A stretch of DNA of 64,000 bases. Source: JBDHWI01 sp964590135. Its GTDB lineage: Bacteria; Chloroflexota; Anaerolineae; J036; Brachytrichaceae. The notes beneath the pieces are model-generated. The model was not told where the DNA came from. It searched no databases and saw only the letters and a program-made list of their open reading frames with translations. A program made the translations under genes and the position numbers. This document shows, in pieces, positions 16,748-25,401 of the stretch. The stretch is from NCBI GenBank assembly GCA_964590135.1, contig CAZPVX010000016.1, positions 49,514 to 113,513 on the forward strand. Direction: 5' to 3'. The first letter of the stretch is position 1; each line of letters starts with the position of its first letter.

Positions 16748-17215
16748 TTATGAGGATTGAACCGTGACGCGCGACACGTCATCGACAGACGCCGTGTTCA
16801 TCATCCAGAGGGAGAAGCCGGCAAGGAAGTCCTTGAAGCCCTGCAGGAATTGGATTGGGAAGTTGTATTGCGCCGGCGCGTCTTCCAGCACCTTGAGAAA
16901 GCACGCCAGCCACACATCGCGCGCGGCCTGGTCAATGGGGAAGGGCATGTGCCTGGCGCGCATCATCGGATTGCCATAGCGTTCCTGATATTGCGGAGGG
17001 CCGCCAAGCAAGCCGACGAAGAACGCCGCCGACCGCTGCGATGCCGCCTGCATGTCTTTTGCAAACATGAACCGGATGCTGGATTTTTCCAACTCAAAGT
17101 AGAAATCCGACAGCATCTTGTAAATATTCGCCTCGCCCATGTGCGCATAGATCTCGTGGCTTGGCTTCACGATCGTGCGTGGATCGATGGGTGGAAAGAA
17201 GGGAATGCCCGTCAT
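16748..17215 (-). CDS. Group II truncated-haemoglobin-like globin
   Basis: A 155-residue single-domain protein. The central part reads GGPPQYQERYGNPMMRARHMPFPI followed by ARDVWLACF, the pattern of bacterial trHbII globins: a Gly-Gly turn, Tyr/Arg, the proximal His in RARH, PF, and Trp in the G helix. An N-terminal extension of about 40 residues precedes it. It should bind haem and handle O2, NO or H2O2. It is divergent from greA with about 50 bp between starts, and the LCAT-like gene follows after 54 bp on the same strand. Confidence 0.88.
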   Translation of the reverse strand: MTGIPFFPPIDPRTIVKPSHEIYAHMGEANIYKMLSDFYFELEKSSIRFMFAKDMQAASQRSAAFFVGLLGGPPQYQERYGNPMMRARHMPFPIDQAARDVWLACFLKVLEDAPAQYNFPIQFLQGFKDFLAGFSLWMMNTASVDDVSRVTVQSS

Positions 17216-17253
17216 CTTGGTTTTACCAGTTTCTCCTTGTCAATGTCCCATTG

Positions 17254-17259
17254 TAGAAT
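17254..17259 (+). promoter_or_regulatory. -10 box TAGAAT of greA
   Basis: TAGAAT ends 7 bp before the greA ATG (17267), so the predicted transcription start coincides with the start codon. No Shine-Dalgarno is present. Confidence 0.5.
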
Positions 17260-17266
17260 CATCGCA

Positions 17267-17752
17267 ATGGAAGGCCAGCAAGATTCAAACAAGACGTATC
17301 TCACCGCTGAAGGCGCGCAAAAATTGCGCGATGAGCTTGCGTATCTGCGCGACGTGAAGCGGCCCGATCTGGCCGAACGGCTACGCGCGGCCATCCAGCA
17401 GGGCGACCTCTCTGAGAACGCCGACTACACTGCCGCCAAAGAGGAGCAAGGTTTCCTCGAAGGGCGCATCATCGCTCTGGAGCGCATGTTGGCCGAGGTA
17501 GTGATCCTCGATGAGGGCGCGCCGGCCGCCGGAGATGTTCGCATCGGCAGCCGCGTCACGGTCGTCGAAGAGGGCTTTCCCGATCAAGAAACTTTTCTCA
17601 TCGTCGGCGCGGCCGAAGCCGACCCGATGGGCGGCAAAATCAGCAACGTCTCGCCGCTCGGCCAGTCGTTGATCGGGAAGCGCGTCGGCGCAAAGGTGCG
17701 CGTGGTTACGCCTGCCGGCCCCACTGTCTTTAAAATCCTCAAGATCGAATGA
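17267..17752 (+). CDS. greA: Transcription elongation factor GreA
   Basis: 161 residues, normal family length. The N-terminal coiled coil (about 8-80) carries LTAEGAQKLRDELAYL and the tip motif GDLSENADYTAAKEEQ with the acidic pair (Asp, Glu) that stimulates RNA cleavage by backtracked polymerase. The C-terminal FKBP-like domain (about 85-160) ends MGGKISNVSPLGQSLIGKRVG. ATG 17267 is chosen because the -10 box lies directly upstream and because the coding signature begins here; the longer frame has no support. The transcript is predicted to be leaderless. Confidence 0.97.
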   Translation: MEGQQDSNKTYLTAEGAQKLRDELAYLRDVKRPDLAERLRAAIQQGDLSENADYTAAKEEQGFLEGRIIALERMLAEVVILDEGAPAAGDVRIGSRVTVVEEGFPDQETFLIVGAAEADPMGGKISNVSPLGQSLIGKRVGAKVRVVTPAGPTVFKILKIE

Positions 17753-17836
17753 TCTTGCTCCCCAGGGCGATGCCGATCGACCACATCGCTTCGTTGGGCA
17801 CTCCTGGCTCCTGCAATCTTAGATCGTTCAGACTGC

Positions 17837-18466
17837 TCAGATCGCGTTGATGTTCTTGACGAGTTGCCGCGCGCGACGTTCGAGCTCGTCGATGCCGCCG
17901 GTCTGTTTCACATAGCCGCCGATGATCTGGCTGCCGATGCCGACTGCCGCAGCGCCGGCCTTGATGTAGTCGGCGGCATTTTCGATGCCCACGCCGCCGG
18001 TGGTGCAGAAAGGAATGTGATTGAGCGGGCCGCGAATGGCTTTGAAGTAGTTCATCTCGACAGGGAACAGCTTGATCATGTGCGCGCCCATCTCCCATGC
18101 ATTCATGATCTCGGTGGCCGTGTAGGCGCCGGGGACGACACAGATGTCGTGCTGCACGCAATATTCGATCACCTTCGGATTGGTGTTCGGCGCCACGATG
18201 TATTGCGCGCCGGCGCCCAGCGCTTGCTTCGTCTGCTCCACATTCAACACCGTGCCGGCGCCGACGAGAAAGGCAGCGCCCAGTTCGCGCTTCATCTCTG
18301 CAATGCCGGCGGTGGCTTGCGCGGAATTCAGCGTCACCTCCATCGCGGTGATGCCGGCGCCGGCCAGCGCGCGCGCAATTTGTGCAAAGTAGCCCACATA
18401 GTCGCCGCGCAAAATAGCGATCACGCGACCCTGCTCGATCATGGTTTTGGCTTGTTGTGCATTCAC
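17837..18466 (-). CDS. 2-keto-3-deoxy-6-phosphogluconate/galactonate-type aldolase
   Basis: 209 residues from a GTG at 18466, the usual length for the family; the longer frame to 18505 runs through the promoter. Class I aldolase motifs are present: RVIAILRGD, TAMEVTLNS (catalytic Glu), LVGAGTVLN, IVAPNTNPKVIEYC, and the Schiff-base Lys in MIKLFPVE, followed by TTGGVGIENAADYIKAG. It splits KDPG or KDPGal into pyruvate and glyceraldehyde 3-phosphate. The divergent neighbour is a sugar-acid dehydratase and a KDG-type kinase lies 6 kb away, so the three steps of an Entner-Doudoroff or De Ley-Doudoroff branch are present. A -10 TATACT lies 7 bp from the start. Confidence 0.92.
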   Translation of the reverse strand: MNAQQAKTMIEQGRVIAILRGDYVGYFAQIARALAGAGITAMEVTLNSAQATAGIAEMKRELGAAFLVGAGTVLNVEQTKQALGAGAQYIVAPNTNPKVIEYCVQHDICVVPGAYTATEIMNAWEMGAHMIKLFPVEMNYFKAIRGPLNHIPFCTTGGVGIENAADYIKAGAAAVGIGSQIIGGYVKQTGGIDELERRARQLVKNINAI

Positions 18467-18468
18467 GC

Positions 18469-18529
18469 TTGACAGTATAGCCAATTGACAGAATTGCCAA
18501 CTCAAGAAATATTCTGCTCATTCTGTCGA
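18469..18529. promoter_or_regulatory. Divergent regulatory region with three TTGACAG-type motifs
   Basis: TTGACAGTAT (18469-18478) and TTGACAGAAT (18485-18494) are direct copies 16 bp apart; ATTCTGTCGA (18520-18529) is an inverted copy. A small palindrome AGAA-ATA-TTCT (18505-18515) lies between. The first copy overlaps the minus-strand -10 TATACT (18474-18479) of the aldolase gene. The second can double as a -35 for the dehydratase gene. Confidence 0.5.
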
Positions 18530-18543
18530 GTGCAATTCAAACC

Positions 18544-19701
18544 ATGAAAATTACAGACATCAAGACCTATATTGCCGGCAATCCCTGGAAGAACTGGCTG
18601 TTTACGCGCGTTGAAACTGACGAGGGCATCCACGGCATCGGCGAGGCCACGCTCAACGGCTTCACCAAGTCGACCGAGGCGGCCATCCATGAACTGAAGC
18701 GTTTCGTCATCGGCCAGGACCCTTTCAATGTTGAGCAGCATTCGTTGCGGCTGTTTCGCGATTTCTACAGCGACGGCGGCCAGATTCATGGCGCAGCACT
18801 CAGCGGCATCGAATATGCGTGCTGGGACATCATGGGCAAGGCGCTTGGGGTGCCGGTGTTTAAACTGCTGGGCGGGCGCGCGCATTCACGGCTGCGGGTA
18901 TATGCCAATGGCTGGTATCGCGGGCCGCGCACGCCGGAGAGCTTTCATGAGAAGGCGAAGGCTGTGGTGGGGAAGGGCTACACTGCGCTGAAATTCGACC
19001 CGTTTGGGCCGGCCTGGCGTGTGATGGAAGACCTCAATGACTTCAAGCTCGCCGTCGACATCATTGCCGCCGTGCGCGATGCCGTCGGCCCTGGCGTCGA
19101 TGTGCTGGTCGAAGGTCACAACCGCTTCTCGGTGCATACTGCGTTGCAATTCGCCGACGCCATCGCGCCCTACAAACCGACGTGGTTTGAAGCGCCGGTG
19201 CCGCCGCAGCGCATCTCGTCAATGATCGAGGTGGCGAAGCGCAGCCCCGTGCCGATCGCCTGTGGCGAAGATTACTACTGCCGTGACCAGTTCAGCGAAT
19301 TGTTGCAGCACAACGCTGTTCACATCATCCAGCTTGAGCCGCAGAATCTGGGCATGACGGCAGCCAAGCAGGTGTGCGGCATGGTCAATGCGTTCTATGG
19401 CGTCACTGCCCCGCACAGCGCGCAGGGGCCGCTGTGCTCGCTGGCCTGCGCGCACCTCAACACATCCACACCGAACTTCTTCATCCACGAGATCTTTGAC
19501 GATTTCAACGATGACTGGAGCCAGCACATCCTCACGCATCCGGTGAAGGTGGTCGATGGCTACATCGCGTTGAACGATGATATCGTGGGGTGGGGCGCCG
19601 ACTTGAATTACGACGAGATTGCGAAGCATCCCTACAACCCGAACAACTTCCTGCCGCTCTTTCGCGAAGGTTGGGAAAAGCGCATCCAGCAGGATGCATG
19701 A
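18544..19701 (+). CDS. Enolase-superfamily sugar-acid dehydratase (galactonate dehydratase-like)
   Basis: 385 residues of the mandelate racemase/muconate lactonizing family. The N-terminal capping domain (1-120) is followed by a TIM barrel with ALKFDPFG (about 160), VEGHNRFSV (metal ligand region), WFEAPVPPQ (second metal Glu), ACGEDYYCRDQF (third) and the general-base His near TAPHSAQGPLCSL. This resembles D-galactonate and related aldonate dehydratases that make 2-keto-3-deoxy acids. The divergent aldolase and nearby kinase fit that. Substrate could also be gluconate, fuconate or arabinonate. The sugar ABC importer genes follow 90 bp downstream. Confidence 0.88.
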   Translation: MKITDIKTYIAGNPWKNWLFTRVETDEGIHGIGEATLNGFTKSTEAAIHELKRFVIGQDPFNVEQHSLRLFRDFYSDGGQIHGAALSGIEYACWDIMGKALGVPVFKLLGGRAHSRLRVYANGWYRGPRTPESFHEKAKAVVGKGYTALKFDPFGPAWRVMEDLNDFKLAVDIIAAVRDAVGPGVDVLVEGHNRFSVHTALQFADAIAPYKPTWFEAPVPPQRISSMIEVAKRSPVPIACGEDYYCRDQFSELLQHNAVHIIQLEPQNLGMTAAKQVCGMVNAFYGVTAPHSAQGPLCSLACAHLNTSTPNFFIHEIFDDFNDDWSQHILTHPVKVVDGYIALNDDIVGWGADLNYDEIAKHPYNPNNFLPLFREGWEKRIQQDA

Positions 19702-19791
19702 TAGCCAGGCAGTTGTAAGGTTCCATTGACTGGATATCAGACACTCAGGAGTTCGCTATCTGTTCGATGGCTTTAAGCCAAGGAGGAAATC

Positions 19792-21174
19792 ATGATTCGC
19801 TCTCGATTTGCCGGCCTGCTTGCAGGTGCAACGACGATGGCTGTGATGGCGGCTTGCAGCGCTGCGGCGCCGGCCGTCAACGCGCCACCGCCGCCCACCG
19901 CGGCCGCAACGATCGCTCCGGTAGCAGAGGCCACACAAGCCGAAGCAGCCCCATCCACCAGTTCATCAGGCAAATTCCGGGTGTGGGTGCAGTTCGGCGA
20001 TGGCGCCGATATCATCACGGATTTGATGAACAAGTGGGGCAAGGAGAACAGCGTCGAGGTTGAGATCACCGCCGGTGTCGATGACGTTGCCAAGATTCTT
20101 GCCGCCATCTCCGCCGGCGATCCGCCTGATCTGCTGATCACCTCCGGCGCCGACAATATCGGCTCGTGGGCGCGCGAAAAACTGCTGTTGTCACTCGACG
20201 ACAAGATCAAGGAGAACAACATCGACCTGCAGGATATCTATCCCGGCTCGCTGGCGCCATGCAAGTATTTTGGCCGGCTGTATTGCCTGCCGTGGGGCAC
20301 TGATGTGTATGCCCTGATGTGGAACAAGGATCTGTTCAAGGAGGCCGGCCTCGATCCTGAGAAGCCGCCGCAGACGCTTGAAGAACTGGTGCAATACGCG
20401 GATAAGTTGACCAAGATGGATGCCGATGGCAACCTTACGCAGATCGGTTTCATCCCCAACTATTCATGGAGCCACCTCGACACATATGCCTTGCTGCACG
20501 GTGCGGCGTTCTATAACGACGATGCCACGCAGATCACAGTGAACACGCCGGAGATGCTCGCGGCCATGGAGTGGCAGGCCGGCTTCTTCCACCGTGTCGG
20601 CCCCGAGAAAATCGAGAAGTTCGTGTCAGGTTTCGGTGAATACGACTCGCCGCAGGCAGGCTTCTACACTGGCAAGGTCGCGATGATGATCGAGGGTGAA
20701 TGGCAACCGACGTTTATCCGCCGCAATGCGCCCAATCTAAATTACGGCGTGGCTGCGCCGCCGGTGCCGGCGGATCACCCTGAGCGCAAAGGCACAGTCG
20801 TCGTTGGCGGCACCGTGATGTCCATCCCGGCCGGCGTGAAGAATGCCGACCTTTCGGCCAAGGCCATGGCCTATCTGCAGGGGCCGGAGCCACTCGCGAC
20901 GTTTATGAGCAAGAACGGCAACCTGCCAACAACCATGACTGCAGCGAAGGATCCACGTTTCCTGGAAGACGAGAAGTTTGTGGTGTTCCTCAACCTGCTC
21001 GCTGGTCCCAATGCGCGCGCGATGGTGCTTTCGCCGGTGAATGCTGAATTGATGGCGGTGGTTGGCGAAGCTGAGGAGAACTCTTTCCGCGATCCAAACT
21101 TCGACATCAAGAAATTCTTCGATGAGAAGATCCCGCCGATCCAGCAGGAACTGGACAAGGCGAACGGGAAGTAA
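19792..21174 (+). CDS. Sugar ABC transporter substrate-binding lipoprotein (family 1)
   Basis: 460 residues, ATG preceded by a near-perfect AAGGAGGA. The lipoprotein signal ends VMAAC (Cys22) and an Ala/Thr/Pro linker (about 25-60) follows. The mature domain has the family-1 fold typical of CUT1 sugar receptors: VWVQFGDGADIITDLMNKW at its start, GDPPDLLITSGADNIGSWA, YCLPWGTDVYALMWNKDLF and, near residue 300, GKVAMMIEGEWQPTFI. It captures an oligosaccharide or sugar-acid derivative outside the membrane and delivers it to the two permeases encoded next. No ATPase gene accompanies them, so a shared MsmX/UgpC-type ATPase encoded elsewhere is needed. Confidence 0.92.
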   Translation: MIRSRFAGLLAGATTMAVMAACSAAAPAVNAPPPPTAAATIAPVAEATQAEAAPSTSSSGKFRVWVQFGDGADIITDLMNKWGKENSVEVEITAGVDDVAKILAAISAGDPPDLLITSGADNIGSWAREKLLLSLDDKIKENNIDLQDIYPGSLAPCKYFGRLYCLPWGTDVYALMWNKDLFKEAGLDPEKPPQTLEELVQYADKLTKMDADGNLTQIGFIPNYSWSHLDTYALLHGAAFYNDDATQITVNTPEMLAAMEWQAGFFHRVGPEKIEKFVSGFGEYDSPQAGFYTGKVAMMIEGEWQPTFIRRNAPNLNYGVAAPPVPADHPERKGTVVVGGTVMSIPAGVKNADLSAKAMAYLQGPEPLATFMSKNGNLPTTMTAAKDPRFLEDEKFVVFLNLLAGPNARAMVLSPVNAELMAVVGEAEENSFRDPNFDIKKFFDEKIPPIQQELDKANGK

Positions 21175-21187
21175 AGACACCGTTTCG

Positions 21188-22123
21188 ATGGCAACCATTT
21201 CGCCCAGGTTGCGCCTGAGCAAACAGCGCCGGCGCAACCTCATTGTTGGCCTGCTGTTCATCACGCCGTGGATGCTTGGCTTCATTGCATTCACAGCCTA
21301 CCCGATGCTTGCATCGCTGGTGATCTCGTTCTACGACTATCGCCTGTTGGACGGCATCGCCGGCTCGCAGTTTGTCGGCCTGCAAAACTACACACAGCTC
21401 TTCAGCGACAGCGACTATCGCATTGCGCTCCTCAACACGCTTTACATGGTGGTGATCGCGGTGCCGCTCGGGCTGCTATGTTCATTCCTGTGCGCCGTTA
21501 TCCTGAATTTCAAGATTCGCGGCCAAGGTGTCTTCCGCACCATCTACTATCTGCCGTCGATTGTGCCGATGGTTGCCTCGACCTTCCTGTTCATCTTTCT
21601 GCTCAATCCTGAGATTGGCCTGGTGGGTGGCGCGCTGCGGCTGGTTGGCATCCAGTCGCCAAACTGGCTTCGTGATCCGTTGTGGTCGAAGCCAGGCATC
21701 ATCCTGCTCGGCTTGTGGGGCATTGGCGGCACGATCATCATCTATCTTGCCGGCATCGCCGATGTTGCGCCCGTGCTATACGAAGCGGCCGATCTTGACG
21801 GCACAAATTTCTTTCAGCGGCTGTTCTACATCACCGTGCCGATGCTTTCGCCGCTTACGCTCTACAACCTCATCATCGGCGTGATCGCGGTGTTTCAATT
21901 CTTCGGGCCGGCGTATCTGTGGGCAAAAGGTGCGAACAGCGCTGGTCTCGGCGCACCGCTCAAATCGACTCTGTTCTACTCGATCTATCTTTTTCAAAAC
22001 GCCATCGAACGCATCAAGATGGGCTATGCCTCGGCAATGGCGTGGGTGCTGTTCTTTATCGTGCTGGGTTGCACGCTGCTGTTGTTGAAGACCAGCAATC
22101 GCTGGACGAACTACGACACCTGA
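21188..22123 (+). CDS. Sugar ABC transporter permease (MalF/UgpA type)
   Basis: 311 residues with six membrane segments, starting at ATG 21188, 13 bp after the binding-protein gene. The first helix follows RRNLIVGLLFITPWMLGFIAF. The EAA cytoplasmic loop, which contacts the ATPase, reads YEAADLDGTNFFQRLFYITVPML (about 200-222). CUT1 permeases work as heterodimers with a MalG-type partner, encoded immediately downstream. Confidence 0.93.
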   Translation: MATISPRLRLSKQRRRNLIVGLLFITPWMLGFIAFTAYPMLASLVISFYDYRLLDGIAGSQFVGLQNYTQLFSDSDYRIALLNTLYMVVIAVPLGLLCSFLCAVILNFKIRGQGVFRTIYYLPSIVPMVASTFLFIFLLNPEIGLVGGALRLVGIQSPNWLRDPLWSKPGIILLGLWGIGGTIIIYLAGIADVAPVLYEAADLDGTNFFQRLFYITVPMLSPLTLYNLIIGVIAVFQFFGPAYLWAKGANSAGLGAPLKSTLFYSIYLFQNAIERIKMGYASAMAWVLFFIVLGCTLLLLKTSNRWTNYDT

Positions 22124-22185
22124 CCTTCTTTTGCCCCTTTCCTGGCGGGAGGAGGGCGGGAGCGAGATGCCAGGTTGGCCGACGA

Positions 22186-23277
22186 ATGACCACACAAACG
22201 GTGACTTCACAGCAAGAGCCGGTGCTGACAAGCCGGCGGCGGCTCTTGCTGCGCCGCGAAATCAACAAGGCTGTCCAAACGCTCATCGTCATCCTCGTCG
22301 GTCTGCTGTTCTTCGTGCCGTTTGTGTGGATGGCGTCTGCCTCGCTCAAGACTGCCCGCGACGTATTCACCATCCCGCCGTCATTCATCCCGCAGGCGCC
22401 GAAGCATGCCACCATCAATGGCGAGGCTTTTCCGATGTATACCCTTCAACGCGAAGGCAGGACACTTTCGGTGGCTGTGACAAAGGTGGAGGATGGCATC
22501 GCCACTGCGCTCGACCTGAACAACCCCGCCGGCGGCTACTTTGATGTGCCGTTCAACCAGCTTGCGCAAGTGACCGAACCGGGCCTGATGTGGAATAACT
22601 ACCCTGAGGCGCTTGACAAGCTGGGGATGTTCCCGCGCTTTCTTGCCAACACGCTCTTCCTTTCAGTAATGATCATTGTCGGCGGGCTGATCTCATGCTC
22701 GCTGGCCGCATACGGCTTTTCGCGCGTCGACTGGCCCGGTCGCGATGCAGTGTTTGTGTTGGTGCTGGCGACTATCATGTTGCCGTTCTGGGTCACCTTC
22801 GTGCCGCTCTTTATCACCTATAAGCAACTCGGCTGGATAGATTCAAGCGCGCCATATCGCGCATATCTCATCTTTATCGTGCCGGCGTTTACCGGCAACG
22901 CCTTCGACATCTTTTTGCTGCGCCAGTTTTTCAAGACGATCCCGCAGGATTTGAGCGACGCTGCGCGCATCGATGGCGCAAGCGACCTCAACATTTATTG
23001 GCGCATCGTCATGCCGCTCTCCAAACCCATTCTCGCGACGGTCGTTGTCACCACGTTTCTGTATGTATGGAATGACTTTCAGGGACCCTTGCTGTATCTC
23101 AATGCGCCAGAAACCTGGACGCTGGCGCGCGCGTTGACTGTCTTTTATCAGTCGCGGCGTGTAGACTGGAACCTGTTGATGGCAGCCTCTGTGTTGTTCA
23201 CCATTCCAGTCATCGTGCTGTTCTTTCTGGCGCAACGCTCATTTATCGAAGGAATCAAAGTCAGTGGCATCAAATGA
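22186..23277 (+). CDS. Sugar ABC transporter permease (MalG/UgpE type) with periplasmic insert
   Basis: 363 residues from ATG 22186. After the first helix (about 27-50, IVILVGLLFFVPFVWMASASL) there is an unusually long external insert of about 85 residues (FPMYTLQREGRTLSVAVTKVEDG and on to EALDKLGMFPRF) before the second helix. Ordinary MalG proteins are about 280 residues. The EAA loop is DLSDAARIDGASDLNIYWRIVMPLS (about 258-282). The insert may contact the binding protein. It overlaps the next gene by 14 bp. Confidence 0.92.
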   Translation: MTTQTVTSQQEPVLTSRRRLLLRREINKAVQTLIVILVGLLFFVPFVWMASASLKTARDVFTIPPSFIPQAPKHATINGEAFPMYTLQREGRTLSVAVTKVEDGIATALDLNNPAGGYFDVPFNQLAQVTEPGLMWNNYPEALDKLGMFPRFLANTLFLSVMIIVGGLISCSLAAYGFSRVDWPGRDAVFVLVLATIMLPFWVTFVPLFITYKQLGWIDSSAPYRAYLIFIVPAFTGNAFDIFLLRQFFKTIPQDLSDAARIDGASDLNIYWRIVMPLSKPILATVVVTTFLYVWNDFQGPLLYLNAPETWTLARALTVFYQSRRVDWNLLMAASVLFTIPVIVLFFLAQRSFIEGIKVSGIK

Positions 23278-24274
23278 AATCGCCGGCGCGCGCAACGCCT
23301 TCCCCTTGCCCGAGTTGGTCTACATCCCCATTCACAGCTGGATCGAGGATGACACAGTCATTGTCATCCGGCAGGATGCCGCATGGCAGGCGCTGCAACC
23401 GCATGATCTCGACTGGGATATTGGCATCGAGTTGGAAGCGCCGCCACCCACCGAGGCTGCCTACAAGCGGTTGGTCAAACAGTGCGACGGCATGGGAGAC
23501 ATCATCTATGCTGTCGGCGGGGGCGTATCAGTCGACGCGGCCAAATATATTGCGCGTGAATTGGAGTTGCCACTCATCTGCGTGCCAACCGCGCTCAGTG
23601 TGGATGCGTTTTTTACATGGGCCAGCAGTGTGCGCGATGCCGGCTCGGTGCGTTATCTTGAGACCGTGCCGCCGGAAATTGTGCTGCTCGATCTGGATGT
23701 GATTGCGCGCGCGCCGTCATACGTGCGCGCCGCCGGCATCATCGATGTGCTGAGCATTGCCACCGCTGCCTTCGATTGGGAGATGGCTGAACAAAAAGGC
23801 AGGAATCCCGCTGGCCAGCATTACGATGCCGGCATCGCAGCCATTGCCAGGAGCGTGCTGGCAATGGCGCTGGACTGCGCTGAAGCCGCCGGCCAAGGTG
23901 ATCCTGACGGGTTGCGGTCGCTGGTCAACGCGCTGGCGATGGAGGTGCAATTGTGCAATCTGATCGGCCATTCGCGACCAGAAGAGGGCAGCGAGCATCA
24001 CTTCGCCTACTGTGCTGAATCGCTCGCCGGCGGCGCATCTTCAACCGGCGCGTCGGCTGTGGCGTTGCACACGCATGGCGAGTTGGTCGGCCCTGGCATC
24101 ATGCTGATGGCCGAGCGGCAGGGACAGGATGCGCAGGCGTTGCGGAGAGCCTTGGATGGCGCCGGCGTGCCGATGAACGCGCTCGCGCCCGACATCGTCG
24201 AGGCGGCGTTGCGTGAGTTGCCGGCCTACGTTCGCAAGCATGGTTTGGCTTACAGTGTGGCGTGGGAGCTTTGA
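23264..24274 (+). CDS. Glycerol-1-phosphate dehydrogenase-like (iron-containing alcohol dehydrogenase superfamily)
   Basis: 336 residues from GTG 23264, overlapping the permease gene by 14 bp. NAD-binding GGGVSVDAAKYIA (about 84-96), CVPTALSVDAFFT, AAGIIDVLSIATAAFDW (metal Asp) and the metal His residues in GHSRPEEGSEHHFAYC and ALHTHGELVG match the AraM/EgsA group more closely than glycerol dehydrogenase. EgsA makes sn-glycerol 1-phosphate from DHAP; bacterial AraM sits in sugar operons. Its presence at the end of a sugar importer operon, with DHAP-forming catabolism nearby, fits an AraM-like role. Substrate is not proven; a general polyol or sugar dehydrogenase is the alternative. Confidence 0.75.
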   Translation: MASNEIAGARNAFPLPELVYIPIHSWIEDDTVIVIRQDAAWQALQPHDLDWDIGIELEAPPPTEAAYKRLVKQCDGMGDIIYAVGGGVSVDAAKYIARELELPLICVPTALSVDAFFTWASSVRDAGSVRYLETVPPEIVLLDLDVIARAPSYVRAAGIIDVLSIATAAFDWEMAEQKGRNPAGQHYDAGIAAIARSVLAMALDCAEAAGQGDPDGLRSLVNALAMEVQLCNLIGHSRPEEGSEHHFAYCAESLAGGASSTGASAVALHTHGELVGPGIMLMAERQGQDAQALRRALDGAGVPMNALAPDIVEAALRELPAYVRKHGLAYSVAWEL

Positions 24275-24342
24275 GTGAGATTGCGCATAGGCACTGAATT
24301 AAGCCTAAACCACACATCTGAGTAAACATCACAAACCTACAC

Positions 24343-25314
24343 TCATCTGACACTCGCGCCCTTTGCTCCGCCCACCATTGCCTCCAACTCATCACGGCTG
24401 GTAAGCGAGAGATCACCTGGCACAGTCAGTTTCATGGCACTGAGCGCATTGCCATGATCGATGGAGTCCTCAACTGAGTAGCCACGCATTTGGGCGGCGA
24501 TGAAGCCGGCGTCAAAGGCATCGCCGGCTCCGATACGATCGACGATCTGTGGCACCTTGAAGCGCTGATTCACCTCCACCTGCTGTTCGCCATGTTGCGC
24601 GATGGCGCCGGCTTCGCCAATCGTGACCACCAGCGTGCGGCAGCCGAAGCGCTGCTGCAATTCACGCGCTGCGACATGCGGCTTTTCATTCGCGCCAAAA
24701 AGCGCCACCGCATCACGATGCGCCACAAACACATAGTCACAGTCTTTGAAAATCGGCTCCAGCGCTTTGCCTGCTTCTTTCGGCTCCCACAGCAGCGCGC
24801 GATAGTTCACATCGAACGACGTGGTAATGCCATGCTGTCGCGCAAATGCGATGATCTCGCGCGAAATTTTGAGGCCGTCTGCGCTGATGGCCGATGTGAT
24901 GCCGGTGGTGTGCAGCCAGCCGGCCTGCTCGATCACATCAAAATCGACATCCGCCAAAGTCATCTTGCTGGCCGCAGAGCCGGCGCGGTCATAGATCACG
25001 CGGTTCGGGCGCGGCGGCACGGCCAGTTCGAGAAAATAGGTGCCGATGCGCTCATTGGGCACAAATTTCACGCCAGACGTGTCTACGCCATGAAAGTTCA
25101 GTTCGGCCTCGACGCGCCGGCCCAAACCATTGTCCGGCATGCGTGACAACCACGCCGGCTTGAACCCCAGCCGCGCCATCGCCACAGCCACGTTGGATTC
25201 TGCGCCGCCGATCTGGATGTCGAGCGAGCGCGCCTGCGAGATGCGCTCAAAATTTGGCGGCGACAGTCGGATCATCGTCTCGCCCAGCGAGACAAAATCA
25301 AAGCGCTTTGTCAT
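24343..25314 (-). CDS. kdgK: PfkB-family 2-keto-3-deoxygluconate kinase
   Basis: 323 residues. N-terminal SLGETMIRLSPP, the substrate loop IQIGGAESNVAVAMARLG (about 34-51), central FDVNYRALLWEP and the C-terminal catalytic signature DRIGAGDAFDAGFIA (about 272-286, with the base Asp) are typical of KdgK-type ribokinases. It phosphorylates 2-keto-3-deoxygluconate or the galactonate epimer to the substrate of the aldolase encoded at 17.8 kb. It is divergent from the FGGY kinase gene and convergent with the dehydrogenase gene. Confidence 0.9.
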   Translation of the reverse strand: MTKRFDFVSLGETMIRLSPPNFERISQARSLDIQIGGAESNVAVAMARLGFKPAWLSRMPDNGLGRRVEAELNFHGVDTSGVKFVPNERIGTYFLELAVPPRPNRVIYDRAGSAASKMTLADVDFDVIEQAGWLHTTGITSAISADGLKISREIIAFARQHGITTSFDVNYRALLWEPKEAGKALEPIFKDCDYVFVAHRDAVALFGANEKPHVAARELQQRFGCRTLVVTIGEAGAIAQHGEQQVEVNQRFKVPQIVDRIGAGDAFDAGFIAAQMRGYSVEDSIDHGNALSAMKLTVPGDLSLTSRDELEAMVGGAKGASVR

Positions 25315-25389
25315 GTCGGCGAGTTAACCACAACTGCATGGGCAAGGCAAAGTGAAAAATCGCAAATCCATCACAAATCCACGGATCGC

Positions 25390-25395
25390 TATACT
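25390..25395 (+). promoter_or_regulatory. -10 box TATACT of the FGGY kinase gene
   Basis: TATACT ends 6 bp before the ATG at 25402, implying a leaderless transcript. Direct copies of CAAATCCA (25363-25370, 25374-25381) lie one helical turn apart just upstream. Confidence 0.5.
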
Positions 25396-25401
25396 GAAAA
25401 C

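Noticed and set aside
17741..17756. AAGATC-GAAT-GATCTT hairpin at the end of greA as terminator
   Set aside because: Only six base pairs and no T-run; too weak to support.
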